Shown here in pieces: positions 21,217 through 31,766 of a stretch of DNA of 64,000 nucleotides. Within the stretch, counting starts at the first letter, position 1. The number at the start of each line of letters is the position of its first letter. The DNA is taken from the NCBI GenBank assembly GCA_024235875.1, contig JACKLP010000007.1:98352-162351 (forward strand). The letters are read 5' to 3'. A program made the position numbers and the translations under genes. This stretch comes from Burkholderiaceae bacterium. Its GTDB lineage: Bacteria > Pseudomonadota > Gammaproteobacteria > Burkholderiales > Burkholderiaceae_E. The notes below the pieces were generated by a model. That model saw only the letters and a program-made list of their open reading frames with translations, was not told the origin of the DNA and ran no database searches.

Positions 21217-21298
21217 CTAGTTCTGCGAGAGTCCAGACCGAGGCAAGTCCTCAGCTACAGCCGATAAGTGTGGGCGCCTGGCCTTGGCGCCTACTCTG

Positions 21299-22832
<1,534 letters not shown>

Positions 22833-23038
22833 CGATCTTTTTGGTTGCCCCGAACTTCGACGAATCGAAGAACAAGGGCGGCTCAACGGAATCGACATTT
22901 CCTGATTTCTCAGGATCTGATCGTTTCTCGTGTGAGCGTACTCAATTTTTTGAGCCCCTCCGCTACGACCGAAAGAATCGGACGCCGCGTTGGGTTGGCG
23001 CTTCGGCCAAACACCCACACTTATCGGCTGTTAGTTTT

Positions 23039-23047
23039 TAAAGAGCG
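23039..23047 (-). promoter_or_regulatory. Leader boxA of the rRNA operon
   Basis: Minus-strand CGCTCTTTA followed by AAAA resembles boxA (TGCTCTTTA). It lies between the proximal rrn promoter and 16S, where Nus-factor antitermination complexes assemble. Confidence 0.7.
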
Positions 23048-23098
23048 GTTGCTTTTGACTTGCCGTTGTTTTCGACTCGTCAGCAGCACAGAAGGGAG

Positions 23099-23149
23099 AT
23101 TATGGCGCGGCTATTTCTGCCTGTCAAGCCAGTTGTGCCGCTTTTTTTT
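23099..23149 (-). promoter_or_regulatory. rRNA promoter, proximal, with UP-like A-tract
   Basis: Minus strand carries TTGACA (23127-23122), a 17-base spacer, and CATAAT (23104-23099), a near-consensus sigma-70 promoter. A run of eight A (23149-23142) sits about 15 bases upstream of the -35, the position of an UP element. Predicted start is about 260 bases upstream of 16S. Confidence 0.88.
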
Positions 23150-23372
23150 CGAGCGACCGTTCGGTGTGGCTGAAGCGCCGTTTTGTCGTGCTGCTTTCGC
23201 AACACTTGGCGCCGCTACCGACTTGGCGCGCCGGAAGGCGCACCCCGAACCAACCAACTTGACCCTCGTTGCACTCGACCTTGCGGCCAAGCACATCGTC
23301 CAAGCTACTCACTTCTCCTGCTTCTCGTGTTGGCCTGCTGGTCTGCAGGACTTTTCGTGAAGCAAGCCAGTA

Positions 23373-23400
23373 ACTATAGCAGGATTTTTCGTAGATGCAA
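23373..23400 (-). promoter_or_regulatory. rRNA promoter, distal candidate
   Basis: Minus strand TTGCAT (23400-23395), 16-base spacer, TATAGT (23378-23373). It lies about 270 bases upstream of the proximal promoter and 43 bases after the enoyl-CoA hydratase stop codon. Tandem promoters are common in rrn operons. The stretch between the two promoters (23150-23372) shows no gene. Confidence 0.55.
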
Positions 23401-23442
23401 ATTCGCGCTCGACCTGTCGCGTTCGGGCGTTGCGCGGTGTGC

Positions 23443-24219
23443 TCATCGGTTCTTGAAGTCGGGCTTGCGCTTCTCGAGGAATGCCGCCATCCCTTCCTTC
23501 TGATCGTCGGTCGCAAAGAGCGAATGCATCATGCGGCGCTCGTAGATCAGTCCCTCGCCCAGCGGTGTCTCGAAGGATCGATTCACCGCATCCTTTGCCA
23601 TGAGGACCGACGGTAGCGAGAACGACGCGATCAAGGTAGCGGCTTCGATCGTCTCTTCCAGGCACCGCTCCGGTGCCACCACGCGCGACACCAGGCCGCT
23701 GCGCTCTGCCTCGTTGGCATCCATCATGCGCGCGGTAAGACAAAGGTCCATTGCCTTTGCCTTTGAGATCGCTCGCGGAAGCCGCTGGGTACCACCCGCC
23801 CCGGGGATTACGCCCAGACGGATCTCCGGCTGTCCGAAGCGGGCGGTCTCGGATGCGATCACGATGTCGCACATCATCGCCAGCTCGCAGCCACCGCCGA
23901 GCGCAAATCCCATGACGGCGGCAAGCACCGGCTTGCGTACCTGGCGGATCGTCTCCCAGTTGCGGGTCAGGTACTGGCTGTGGAACACGTCCATGTACGA
24001 ATAGTTCGCCATTGCGGCAATGTCGGCTCCGGCGGCAAAGGCCTTTTCGTTGCCTGTGAGCACGATCGCTCCGATGTTCTCGTCCGCATCGAATGCGAGC
24101 AAGGCCTCGCCCAGCTCGTCCATCAGGGCGTCGTTCAGCGCGTTCAGTTGCTTGGGCCGGTTCAATCGGATGAGTCCGACTCGCCCGTGAGTTTCTACCA
24201 GGATGTTCTCGTAAGCCAT
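23443..24219 (-). CDS. Enoyl-CoA hydratase with complete catalytic pair (PaaF-like)
   Basis: Cytoplasmic crotonase-fold hydratase, 258 residues. It has KAFAAGADI for the oxyanion hole, GGGCELAMMCD with the first catalytic Glu, and GQPEIRLGVIPGAGGTQRL with the second, so normal water addition to an enoyl-CoA is expected. The end, EKRKPDFKNR, is typical of PaaF/EchA-type enzymes. It is divergent from paaI and paaK, which suggests 2,3-dehydroadipyl-CoA hydratase in phenylacetate breakdown, though fatty-acid or other acyl-CoA use is possible. Next downstream on the same strand is the rrn promoter region. Confidence 0.92.
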   Translation of the reverse strand: MAYENILVETHGRVGLIRLNRPKQLNALNDALMDELGEALLAFDADENIGAIVLTGNEKAFAAGADIAAMANYSYMDVFHSQYLTRNWETIRQVRKPVLAAVMGFALGGGCELAMMCDIVIASETARFGQPEIRLGVIPGAGGTQRLPRAISKAKAMDLCLTARMMDANEAERSGLVSRVVAPERCLEETIEAATLIASFSLPSVLMAKDAVNRSFETPLGEGLIYERRMMHSLFATDDQKEGMAAFLEKRKPDFKNR

Positions 24220-24449
24220 CGATGCGTCTCCATGTGGCTGGTCATGCGGGTGAATGATCGCTAGTGAATGATACGAGCCGGCGCACGACGATGTCGCGGC
24301 GCTTGGCGCTCCGGATCAGGCGCGCGAGCGGCTCTGAAGCGCCGTCGCGCGTGGGTGCCTGGCGCGCGCTACGATATCGATTCCGTGCCGTGCATCGAGC
24401 ACCGCACTCGACTCGCCGTCTCGGGCCGACGGCGGCTGACGGAGTGGAC

Positions 24450-24887
24450 ATGATCGACGAGGCTGCCGACAAGGACGCGCTTGCGAGGGCTTGCGCGCAG
24501 GCCATGTGGTCCGAAGATCGGGCATCCAAGGCGGTGGGAATGCAACTCGAAGAGGTTCGCGCGGGCTATGCGCGGCTCACGATGCGAGTTCGGGCCGACA
24601 TGACCAATGGTCATGGGCTTTGCCACGGTGGCTACATCTTCATGCTGGCAGACAGCACGTTCGCATTCGCCTGCAACAGCCACAACCAACGCGCGGTCGC
24701 CGCCGGCGCGGAAATTCACTTCCTGGCCCCTGCGTTCGAGAACGACCACCTGAGCGCAGAGGGAGTCGAGCAACACCTTGCCGGTCGAACCGGAATCTAC
24801 GACATGCGGGTCACGGACCAGAACGGCCGACTGATCGCGCTTTTCAGGGGCCGCTCTGCAACTATCAAGGGCCAATTGGTCGAATGA
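24450..24887 (+). CDS. paaI: Hydroxyphenylacetyl-CoA thioesterase PaaI (hotdog fold)
   Basis: A 145-residue hotdog-fold thioesterase that releases dead-end CoA esters during phenylacetate breakdown. The landmarks are MTNGHGLCHGGYIFMLADSTFAFACNS, where the Asp of the hotdog active site is in ADS, and LAGRTGIYDMRVTDQNGRLIALFRG. The frame is open upstream, but the ATG at 24450 has GGAG at the proper distance and gives the family length. It is 60 bases before paaK, in one transcription unit. Core paaABCDE genes are not in the window. Confidence 0.9.
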   Translation: MIDEAADKDALARACAQAMWSEDRASKAVGMQLEEVRAGYARLTMRVRADMTNGHGLCHGGYIFMLADSTFAFACNSHNQRAVAAGAEIHFLAPAFENDHLSAEGVEQHLAGRTGIYDMRVTDQNGRLIALFRGRSATIKGQLVE

Positions 24888-24947
24888 CGTGAATCGCCAC
24901 ATCATGGCGGTCGCAAGGGCGGGCGAACGCCCGAGGAGGATGACGAG

Positions 24948-26264
24948 ATGATGACGCAGAAGATGTCGGCCGGCGGATTTCCGCTGGACCCCATCGAGAC
25001 CGCGAGCGTCGACGAACTGCGGGCGCTGCAACTCGAGCGGCTGAAGTGGTCGATCGCGCATGCCTACAACAACGTCAAGCACTTCAGGGTCAAGTGCGAC
25101 GAAAAGGGAGTGGCTCCCGGCGATCTGAAATCCCTCGGGGACATTCGCCTGTTCCCTTTCACTGCCAAGGGTGACCTTCGGGAGACCTACCCCTTCGGCA
25201 TGTTCGCCGTTCCGCGCGATCGGGTCGTTCGAATCCATGCTTCGAGCGGCACGACCGGAAAGCCCACTGTCGTCGGCTATACCTCGAAGGATATCGATAC
25301 CTGGGCAGCGCTGGTGGCGCGATCGATTCGGGCAGCCGGGGCACGACCGGGCGATATCGTTCATGTCAGCTACGGCTACGGACTGTTTACTGGCGGCTTG
25401 GGCGCACACTACGGCGCCGAGAAGCTCGGCTTGACGGTCGTACCATTCGGGGGCGGCCAGACCGAGCGCCAGGTCATGCTGATGAACGACTTCCGTCCCG
25501 ACATCATCATGGTCACGCCGAGCTACATGCTCGCGATCGCAGACGAGTTCGAACGCCAGGGAATGGATCCGCGTGACACCAGTATCCGGATCGGAATCTT
25601 CGGCGCGGAACCCTGGACCAACGAAATGCGGCGCGAGATCGAGCAACGTTGCGCCATGTCCGCTGTCGACATCTACGGCCTGTCCGAAGTGATGGGGCCG
25701 GGCGTCGCCAACGAGTGCATCGAGACCCAGGACGGCCCGACGATCTGGGAAGATCATTTCTACCCCGAGATCGTCGACCCTATCTCCGGCGAGCCCGTGC
25801 CGGACGGTGAAGCGGGCGAGCTCGTGTTCACGTCCCTGACCAAGGAAGCGCTTCCGATCATTCGCTATCGGACCCGCGATCTGACGCGGCTGCTGCCGGG
25901 CAGTGCCCGCACGATGCGGCGCATGGAGAAGATCACCGGTCGATCGGACGACATGATGATCATCCGGGGCGTCAACGTGTTCCCGTCGCAGATCGAGGAA
26001 CTGCTGCTGAAGCGCCCTGAACTCTCGCCGCACTATGTCTGCGAGCTGACCCGATCGGGGCCGATGGACGAACTCACGGTACGCGTCGAACTCAAGCCCG
26101 AGATCGGTTCGCACGATCGGGCCAGCGCCGCGGGCGCCGAAGCCGCACTGGCCCAATCGATCAAGTCGTACATCGGTGTCAGCGCGAGAATCATCGCTGA
26201 GCAACCGGGCGCGATTGCCCGCTCGATGGGCAAGGCTCAACGCGTGATCGATAGGCGCAAGTGA
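24948..26264 (+). CDS. paaK: Phenylacetate-CoA ligase
   Basis: ATP-dependent activation of phenylacetate to phenylacetyl-CoA, the first step of the pathway. The 438-residue protein has the adenylate-forming signature HASSGTTGKPTVVGYT, YGYGLFTGGLGAHYGAEKLG, YGLSEVMGPGVANEC, and the C-terminal hinge with TGRSDDMMIIRGVNVFPSQIE. Length and motifs match PaaK. AGGAGG lies upstream of the ATG pair. It follows paaI. A promoter or PaaR site could not be identified in the divergent region upstream. Confidence 0.95.
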   Translation: MMTQKMSAGGFPLDPIETASVDELRALQLERLKWSIAHAYNNVKHFRVKCDEKGVAPGDLKSLGDIRLFPFTAKGDLRETYPFGMFAVPRDRVVRIHASSGTTGKPTVVGYTSKDIDTWAALVARSIRAAGARPGDIVHVSYGYGLFTGGLGAHYGAEKLGLTVVPFGGGQTERQVMLMNDFRPDIIMVTPSYMLAIADEFERQGMDPRDTSIRIGIFGAEPWTNEMRREIEQRCAMSAVDIYGLSEVMGPGVANECIETQDGPTIWEDHFYPEIVDPISGEPVPDGEAGELVFTSLTKEALPIIRYRTRDLTRLLPGSARTMRRMEKITGRSDDMMIIRGVNVFPSQIEELLLKRPELSPHYVCELTRSGPMDELTVRVELKPEIGSHDRASAAGAEAALAQSIKSYIGVSARIIAEQPGAIARSMGKAQRVIDRRK

Positions 26265-26331
26265 CCTCTGCCGCCGGTGAACCATTCGGGCCGGCGGGCG
26301 ATTCCCGATACACAACCAGGAGAAACCCAAG

Positions 26332-27330
26332 GTGTTCAAGGCGATCTTTCTCGAGAAGGCGGAGAGCAACGATTTCACGGCCGCGGTCAAGTCGCTCGAC
26401 GAGGCATTGCTCGACGAGCACGCGGGTGACGGCGATGTCGATGTCGCGGTCGAGTACTCCACGATCAACTACAAGGACGGCCTGGCAATCGCGAACCGCA
26501 GCCCTGTGGTCCGCAAGTGGCCGATGGTGGCTGGCATCGACGGTGCGGGCACGGTAACGGCAAGTCGAAACGCCGCATTCCAGCCGGGCGACCGGGTCGT
26601 TCTCAACGGATATGGCGCCGGCGAGACCCAATGGGGGTGCTTGTCGCAGAAGGCGCGCCTGAAGGGATCGCAGCTGCTCAAGCTGCCCGAAGGCATCTCG
26701 ACTCGCCAGGCCGCGGCGATCGGAACCGCCGGCTACACCGCCATGCTTTGCGTCATGATGCTGGAGCGCCACGGACTGGCCCGCGACGGGGGCGAGATCC
26801 TGGTGACGGGGGCCGCGGGCGGCGTCGGAAGCGTCGCGATCTCTCTGCTTGCCGCGAACGGATACAAGGTCGTGGCTTCGACCGGACGCGCATCCGAAGC
26901 AGCGTACCTCGAGGAACTCGGTGCGACGGAGGTCATCGATCGCGCGACACTTTCGGAACCAGGGCGGCCGTTGCAGAAGGAACGTTGGGCGGGTGTCGTG
27001 GACACCGTCGGATCCGCCACGTTGGCCAATGCCTGCGCACAGACCCGCTACCGCGGCGTGGTCGCCGCATGCGGCCTCGCCCAAGGCATGGACTTCAAGG
27101 CGACCGTCGCCCCGTTCATCCTTCGCGGCGTCGTACTCGCGGGGGTCGACTCGGTCATGTGCCCAATGGAGGATCGCGTGGTGGCCTGGGATCGGCTCGG
27201 GCGCGAGCTCGATGCCTCGCGGCTGGAACTGATCAGCCGGGAAGTCGGCCTCGATGAAGCCATCGGCGTGGCCAACGACATTCTCGCCGGTCAGGTTCGC
27301 GGCCGTACGATCGTCGACGTCAACCGCTGA
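26332..27330 (+). CDS. acuI: MDR-family oxidoreductase, acryloyl-CoA reductase AcuI/YhdH type
   Basis: NADPH-dependent reductase of the medium-chain dehydrogenase family without structural zinc, 332 residues. The N-terminus MFKAIFLEKAE, EYSTINYKDGLAIA, PMVAGIDGAGTV, GTAGYTAMLCVMMLE and the Rossmann motif VTGAAGGVGSVAISLLA are those of YhdH/AcuI. AcuI enzymes reduce toxic acryloyl-CoA to propionyl-CoA. The start is GTG at 26332 with AGGAG upstream. It lies 67 bases after paaK and may be co-transcribed, consistent with acyl-CoA detoxification. Confidence 0.92.
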   Translation: MFKAIFLEKAESNDFTAAVKSLDEALLDEHAGDGDVDVAVEYSTINYKDGLAIANRSPVVRKWPMVAGIDGAGTVTASRNAAFQPGDRVVLNGYGAGETQWGCLSQKARLKGSQLLKLPEGISTRQAAAIGTAGYTAMLCVMMLERHGLARDGGEILVTGAAGGVGSVAISLLAANGYKVVASTGRASEAAYLEELGATEVIDRATLSEPGRPLQKERWAGVVDTVGSATLANACAQTRYRGVVAACGLAQGMDFKATVAPFILRGVVLAGVDSVMCPMEDRVVAWDRLGRELDASRLELISREVGLDEAIGVANDILAGQVRGRTIVDVNR

Positions 27331-27338
27331 AGCACTGC

Positions 27339-27977
27339 ATGACGCCGGGCGCGATCGGGATATTGCTCGCGGCCGGCGCCGGCTCCCGCTTCGCGCGGGC
27401 GAGCGGCGGCAAGGACAAACTCCTGGCGAAGGCCGGAAGCGCCGACGACAGCGCAACGGTGCTGGCGATGTCTGCTCGCGCGCTGCGCGACGGCTGCGAG
27501 CGGACGATCGCGGTCGTTCGACCCGGACAAGCCGCGCGCCGCACGGTGCTCGAGACTGCGGGTTGCGAGGTCGTCGAATCGAAGCGCGCGGACGGGGGCA
27601 TGGGCTTCAGCCTGGCCGATGCCGTAGAGGCCGTGCTCGGGCGCTACCATCCTCGTTTCTTGGTCATTCTTCTGGGCGATCTCCCGTCGATTCGCGCTGG
27701 CACCGTCCCCTCTATTCTTGCCGCCGCGGCGAACCGGGTGCCCGCGGGCTCGACTCGCGTCGTCGTCCCCGTCTACCGTGGCCTCAGAGGACATCCGACG
27801 GTGTTCTTTCCCTGCCATTTCGGCGCCCTTCTCGCCTGCCAGGGGGATCGCGGCGCCGTCGGTGTCGTGCGCGAGTTCGGAGCGTGCGAGATCGATGTCG
27901 ACGATCCGGGAATACTCCACGACATCGATCTGCCCGACGATCTGCGTGAGATGCCTCCGACCAGCGATTCGAGATGA
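27339..27977 (+). CDS. MobA/MocA-like nucleotidyltransferase
   Basis: A 212-residue NTP-transferase with the nucleotide-binding N-terminus GILLAAGAGSRFARASGGKDKLLA, FLVILLGDLPSI with the metal-binding Asp, and VPVYRGLRGHPTVFF. This pattern matches MocA, which makes molybdopterin cytosine dinucleotide for xanthine-oxidase-family enzymes, and related MobA-like proteins. It is 8 bases after acuI and 4 bases before the M61 peptidase gene. A three-subunit molybdenum hydroxylase lies at 47612-51451 in this window and would need such a cofactor, though the genes are 20 kb apart. I infer MocA function; CoxI/PucB-type alternatives are possible. Confidence 0.82.
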   Translation: MTPGAIGILLAAGAGSRFARASGGKDKLLAKAGSADDSATVLAMSARALRDGCERTIAVVRPGQAARRTVLETAGCEVVESKRADGGMGFSLADAVEAVLGRYHPRFLVILLGDLPSIRAGTVPSILAAAANRVPAGSTRVVVPVYRGLRGHPTVFFPCHFGALLACQGDRGAVGVVREFGACEIDVDDPGILHDIDLPDDLREMPPTSDSR

Positions 27978-27981
27978 CCCC

Positions 27982-29853
27982 ATGAAAAAGCGCAACAGTG
28001 CAACAGGCGATGCCGTCGCCTATACGATCGACGCGATCGATCCTCATGCCCACCTTTTCGAGGTCACGCTGCGCGTCCCGAAGCCGGCCCCGGACGGACA
28101 GCGATTCAGTCTCCCGGCCTGGATTCCGGGTAGCTACATGATTCGGGACTTCGCCAGGCACATCGTGTCGATCGAGGCGAGCAGCGGTCGTCGACCGGTC
28201 GGACTGACGAAGCTCGACAAACACACCTGGCTGACGAGTCCCTGCAAGGGAGCGCTCGAGCTCAGGTACCGGGTGTACGCCTGGGACTTGTCGGTACGCG
28301 GCGCCCACCTCGACGCGACCCATGGGTTCTTCAACGGGACCAGCGTCTTTCTATGCGCCGAAGGGCTGGAGCACCAGAGCTGCCTGGTCGAGATCCGACG
28401 TCCCAAGGGCTCTCGGTTCTCGCGCTGGCGCGTGGCCACCACCCTGACGCCCGATGGCGCGGCCTTATGGCAATTCGGCACCTACCGTGCCGCGGACTAC
28501 GACGAGCTGATCGATCATCCAGTCGAGATCGGCGCGTTCGAGAGCATCGGTTTCGATGCAGGCCGTGCCCGTCACGAGATCGTCGTGACCGGTCGGCACG
28601 ATGGCGACCTCGAGCGCTTTGCCTCTGACTTGAAGCGCATCTGTGAAGCCCAGATCGCAATGTTCGACCCGCGGACTCGGCGCGCACCGGTCGAGCGCTA
28701 CCTGTTCCTGCTCACCGTCGTCGACGACGGCTACGGCGGGCTCGAGCATCGCTCGAGTACTGCTTTGATCTGTCCTCGGCGCAATCTGCCGGTACGCGTT
28801 CCACAAGGCAAGGCAAGCACCAAGGCAAGCACCGTGCGGCGCCCATCGCCGGACGACGCCTACCAGGAACTGCTGGGGCTGGCGAGCCATGAGTATTTTC
28901 ACACCTGGCACGTCAAGCGCATACGCCCCAAGGCGTTCTGCGACGCCGATCTGGCGCGGGAAGTACATACCCGCCTGCTGTGGGTCTTCGAGGGATTCAC
29001 CTCGTACTACGACGACCTGATGCTGGTTCGCAGCGCGGTAATCGATCGCGAGCGCTACCTGAAGACCCTGGGCAAGACAATCTCCGGCGTCATGCGCGGG
29101 CCGGGCAGACTGATGCAAAGTGTCGCCGAGTCGAGCTTCGATGCATGGACCAAGTTCTACCGGCAGGACGAGAACGCGCCAAACGCGATCGTCAGCTACT
29201 ACGCGAAAGGCGCCCTGGTGGCACTCGCCCTCGATCTCGAGATTCGCAGACGCACGGACGGCAAGCGCTCGCTGGACGACGTGATGCGACACATGTGGGC
29301 CGCGTATCGAGCCGCGCCCCACGACGGCATCGCGGAAGGAGATGTGCCCGCGATCGTTCATGCCGCGACCGGCGTCGACCTGAGCGACCGGATCCGGGCC
29401 TGGGCCGACGGGACCGACGACTTGCCGCTTTCGCGCCTGCTGCATGACATCGGTATCGAAATGCAGGCCGACGCCGACGGCGCGCTGCCATGGCTCGGTA
29501 TTCGGCAGGCCGAGGCAGCCGGCGGCGTGAGGATCACTCACTGCCTGAACGGGTCTGCGGCGCAGGTGGCGGGGCTGAGCGCGGGCGACCTCGTCATTGC
29601 GATCGATGGCCTTCGCACCGACTCCGTCAAGCGCCTGGAAGGACTGCTGTCCAGGCGCCGCGCCGAAGAAACCGTACTCGTACACGCATTCCGCCGCGAC
29701 GAGTTGCACGAGTTCTCCGTCGTGCTGGAGCCGGCACCGAAGAACACGGTCACCCTTTCCATGCACGCGAAGGCCGGCCCGGGCCCGGCTCGATTGCGCG
29801 GCCAATGGTTAAAGATGGTGCCCAGCCGATCCGGACGAGGCCGCACTCACTGA
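27982..29853 (+). CDS. M61 family metallopeptidase (glycyl aminopeptidase-like) with C-terminal PDZ domain
   Basis: A 623-residue zinc aminopeptidase. Residues 303-307 read HEYFH (HExxH), and VFEGFTSYYDD near residue 338 supplies the third ligand. The N-terminal part with FSLPAWIPGSYMIRDFARHI is typical of M61 enzymes. The C-terminal 120 residues form a PDZ domain (GVRITHCLNGSAAQVAGLSAGDLVIAIDG). No signal peptide is visible, so it is probably cytoplasmic. Residues around 277-284 contain a small tandem repeat (KASTKAST) from a 12-base duplication. The ATG at 27982 follows the mocA-like stop by 4 bases. Confidence 0.92.
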   Translation: MKKRNSATGDAVAYTIDAIDPHAHLFEVTLRVPKPAPDGQRFSLPAWIPGSYMIRDFARHIVSIEASSGRRPVGLTKLDKHTWLTSPCKGALELRYRVYAWDLSVRGAHLDATHGFFNGTSVFLCAEGLEHQSCLVEIRRPKGSRFSRWRVATTLTPDGAALWQFGTYRAADYDELIDHPVEIGAFESIGFDAGRARHEIVVTGRHDGDLERFASDLKRICEAQIAMFDPRTRRAPVERYLFLLTVVDDGYGGLEHRSSTALICPRRNLPVRVPQGKASTKASTVRRPSPDDAYQELLGLASHEYFHTWHVKRIRPKAFCDADLAREVHTRLLWVFEGFTSYYDDLMLVRSAVIDRERYLKTLGKTISGVMRGPGRLMQSVAESSFDAWTKFYRQDENAPNAIVSYYAKGALVALALDLEIRRRTDGKRSLDDVMRHMWAAYRAAPHDGIAEGDVPAIVHAATGVDLSDRIRAWADGTDDLPLSRLLHDIGIEMQADADGALPWLGIRQAEAAGGVRITHCLNGSAAQVAGLSAGDLVIAIDGLRTDSVKRLEGLLSRRRAEETVLVHAFRRDELHEFSVVLEPAPKNTVTLSMHAKAGPGPARLRGQWLKMVPSRSGRGRTH

Positions 29854-29922
29854 CAATCCTCCCCCGGCGCCCCGGCGCCGGACACGAATTCAAGCGGCTT
29901 GCTGCCGGCGGGAGGATATGGA

Positions 29923-30735
29923 ATGAACATCGAATCGCTATGGGCCTTCGTCACCACGCGCGGCGTCGACTTGGGCCTGAAGGTTGCCGGCGCGCTTGCG
30001 CTGTGGATCGTTGGTCGCTGGCTCATCGGAATCGTCACCCGCCTGATCTCCGCCGGGATGAACCGCAACCGGGTCGACCCGACCTTGGGGCGCTATGTCG
30101 TGTCGATCGTGGGCATGTTGCTGACGATCGTCCTGGTACTCGGCATTCTCGGTTTCTTCGGCGTGGAGACAACGAGCTTCGCGGCGCTGCTGGCGGGCGC
30201 GGGCCTGGCAATCGGGACCGCATGGGGCGGTCTGCTGACGCATTTCGCGGCGGGCGCCTTCCTGTTGGTCCTGCGTCCATTCAAGGTAGGGGACTTCATC
30301 GCGGCTGGCGGTGCGACGGGAACGGTCCGCGAGATCGGCTTGTTTACCACCACCATCGTCGGCCTGGACAACGTGACGATGATCGTCGGGAACAATCGGA
30401 TCTTCGCCGACAACATCCAGAACTTCTCGGCGCTCCCCTACCGTCGGGTCGATTGCCTGGCGAAGGTGGCCAATTCCGTCGATCCGTCGGCGGCGATCGA
30501 ACGTCTTCGGAGCGCCATTGCCGCGGTTCCGAACGTCGTCAGCGCGCCCGCGCCGGAGATCGAGATCCTTCATTTCACGCCGGAGGGCCCGATGTTGGCG
30601 GTACGCCCGTTCGCGAACAATGATCACTACTGGCAGGTATATTTCGATACCTACCGGAAGATCATCGAAGTGTTCGCAGCCGCCGGCTATCCCGTGCCGG
30701 AAACGCCGGTCGTCGAACGTCGTGTCCAGGAGTAA
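29923..30735 (+). CDS. Small-conductance mechanosensitive channel, MscS family
   Basis: A 270-residue inner-membrane channel that opens on hypo-osmotic shock. Three membrane helices are followed by the Gly/Ala-rich pore helix AGLAIGTAWGGLLTHFAAGAF and the beta-domain start LRPFKVGDFIAAGGATGTV. The YRRVDCLAKVANSVDP segment belongs to the cytoplasmic vestibule. The ATG at 29923 has GGGAGGA upstream, and an in-frame start at 29899 is less good. Length is like E. coli MscS. A GC-rich palindrome (29866-29883) lies between it and the M61 gene. Confidence 0.93.
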   Translation: MNIESLWAFVTTRGVDLGLKVAGALALWIVGRWLIGIVTRLISAGMNRNRVDPTLGRYVVSIVGMLLTIVLVLGILGFFGVETTSFAALLAGAGLAIGTAWGGLLTHFAAGAFLLVLRPFKVGDFIAAGGATGTVREIGLFTTTIVGLDNVTMIVGNNRIFADNIQNFSALPYRRVDCLAKVANSVDPSAAIERLRSAIAAVPNVVSAPAPEIEILHFTPEGPMLAVRPFANNDHYWQVYFDTYRKIIEVFAAAGYPVPETPVVERRVQE

Positions 30736-30809
30736 AGCGGATCGTTCCAAGACCAGTCACGCTGCGAGCAGCAGCCCGGCTGCGACACGAGAGGCACGGA
30801 GCGCGTCGG

Positions 30810-31766
30810 CTGGCGCGCGCTATCGCGGCGCTTCTGATCGGCGCAGTCGGCGGCGCCTTCGCGCAACATCTCTCGGAAACCGATCTGTGCCTGCTGGTCG
30901 CCCTGCGCGACGCCAGTCCCACCGATACGGTCGCGGCGGTTCGAGGGCGATGCCAGTCGCAGACGGCTTCCTATTTCGAGCGCCGTCATCGCGAGGAAGA
31001 CACCGCGCTGCGAGCGGGAAGCGCCTATCTTCCACACCGCCCCAACTATGTTCTCCCGATCGGCGTTGGCAGCGGGTTCCAGGCCGCGCCGGGTAACACC
31101 GACGACAACGAGTTCATCCTGCAACTGAGCCTGAAGGTGCCGCTGTGGCGACGCCCCGACGGCAGTGCGGCACCGTTCTACTTCGCCTATACCGGCCGCA
31201 GCTGGTGGCAGGCCTACAACAGTGAACGATCGAGCCCGTTTCGCGAGTACAACCATGCGCCGGAGGTCTTCTACGAGCGTCGCTTTGCGGCGCCCCTCGG
31301 TGGGTGGATGTTGCGTGCGCTGAGGCTTGGTCTCGAGCATGAATCCAATGGGCGCGACGTGCCCTTTTCTCGAAGCTGGAATCGGGCGTTCGCGCAGCTG
31401 GACGCCGACAATGGCGCACGCTGGTGGAGTTCGATGCGGCTGTGGGCACGAATACCGGAATCGGCGAAGTCGGATCCGACCTCTGCGGACGGAGACGACA
31501 ACCCCGAGATCCGCAAGTACCTCGGCAATGGCGAGTGGCGCGTCGGCTATCGCGCCGAATGGGGGGACCTGCGCTTGAAGCTGCGACGCAGCTTTTCGTC
31601 GGGAGGAAAGGGGGCCGCGCAGCTGGGGGTGATCATCCCGTTCACGCGAGGCGAGACCACGCGCGCGCGCTTCTACCTGCACGTCTTCGACGGCTACGGC
31701 GAAAGCCTCATCGACTACGATCGACGTGTTCGCCGCATAGGGCTGGGATTCATGCTCAGCGACTAG
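30810..31766 (+). CDS. pldA: Outer-membrane phospholipase A (OMPLA) without a canonical start codon
   Basis: Outer-membrane beta-barrel phospholipase. The active-site region is intact: YTGRSWWQAYN, REYNHAPEVFYE, then GLEHESNGRDVPFSRSWNR, which holds the His-Ser-Asn triad. The C-terminal barrel strand ends GLGFMLSD. The frame opens after a stop at 30621, and a good signal peptide (ARAIAALLIGAVGGAFA before QHLSETD) is present, but no ATG, GTG or TTG occurs in frame before the GTG at 31137, which is inside the barrel. I chose CTG at 30810, with CGGAG nine bases upstream; CTG 30780 or ATC 30741 (after AGGAG) are alternatives. It overlaps the convergent trpC by 11 bases. Confidence 0.8.
   Translation: MARAIAALLIGAVGGAFAQHLSETDLCLLVALRDASPTDTVAAVRGRCQSQTASYFERRHREEDTALRAGSAYLPHRPNYVLPIGVGSGFQAAPGNTDDNEFILQLSLKVPLWRRPDGSAAPFYFAYTGRSWWQAYNSERSSPFREYNHAPEVFYERRFAAPLGGWMLRALRLGLEHESNGRDVPFSRSWNRAFAQLDADNGARWWSSMRLWARIPESAKSDPTSADGDDNPEIRKYLGNGEWRVGYRAEWGDLRLKLRRSFSSGGKGAAQLGVIIPFTRGETTRARFYLHVFDGYGESLIDYDRRVRRIGLGFMLSD

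Noticed and set aside
24250..24272. Direct repeat GTGAATGAT twice with 14-base period between the hydratase and paaI genes
   Set aside because: Too short and not palindromic; no match to a PaaR-type operator that I could support.
28805..28830. 12-base tandem duplication in the M61 gene as a possible repeat array
   Set aside because: Only two copies and in frame; a simple local duplication.
29866..29883. GC palindrome before mscS
   Set aside because: Such GC runs are frequent in this genome and no T-run follows, so no terminator was called.
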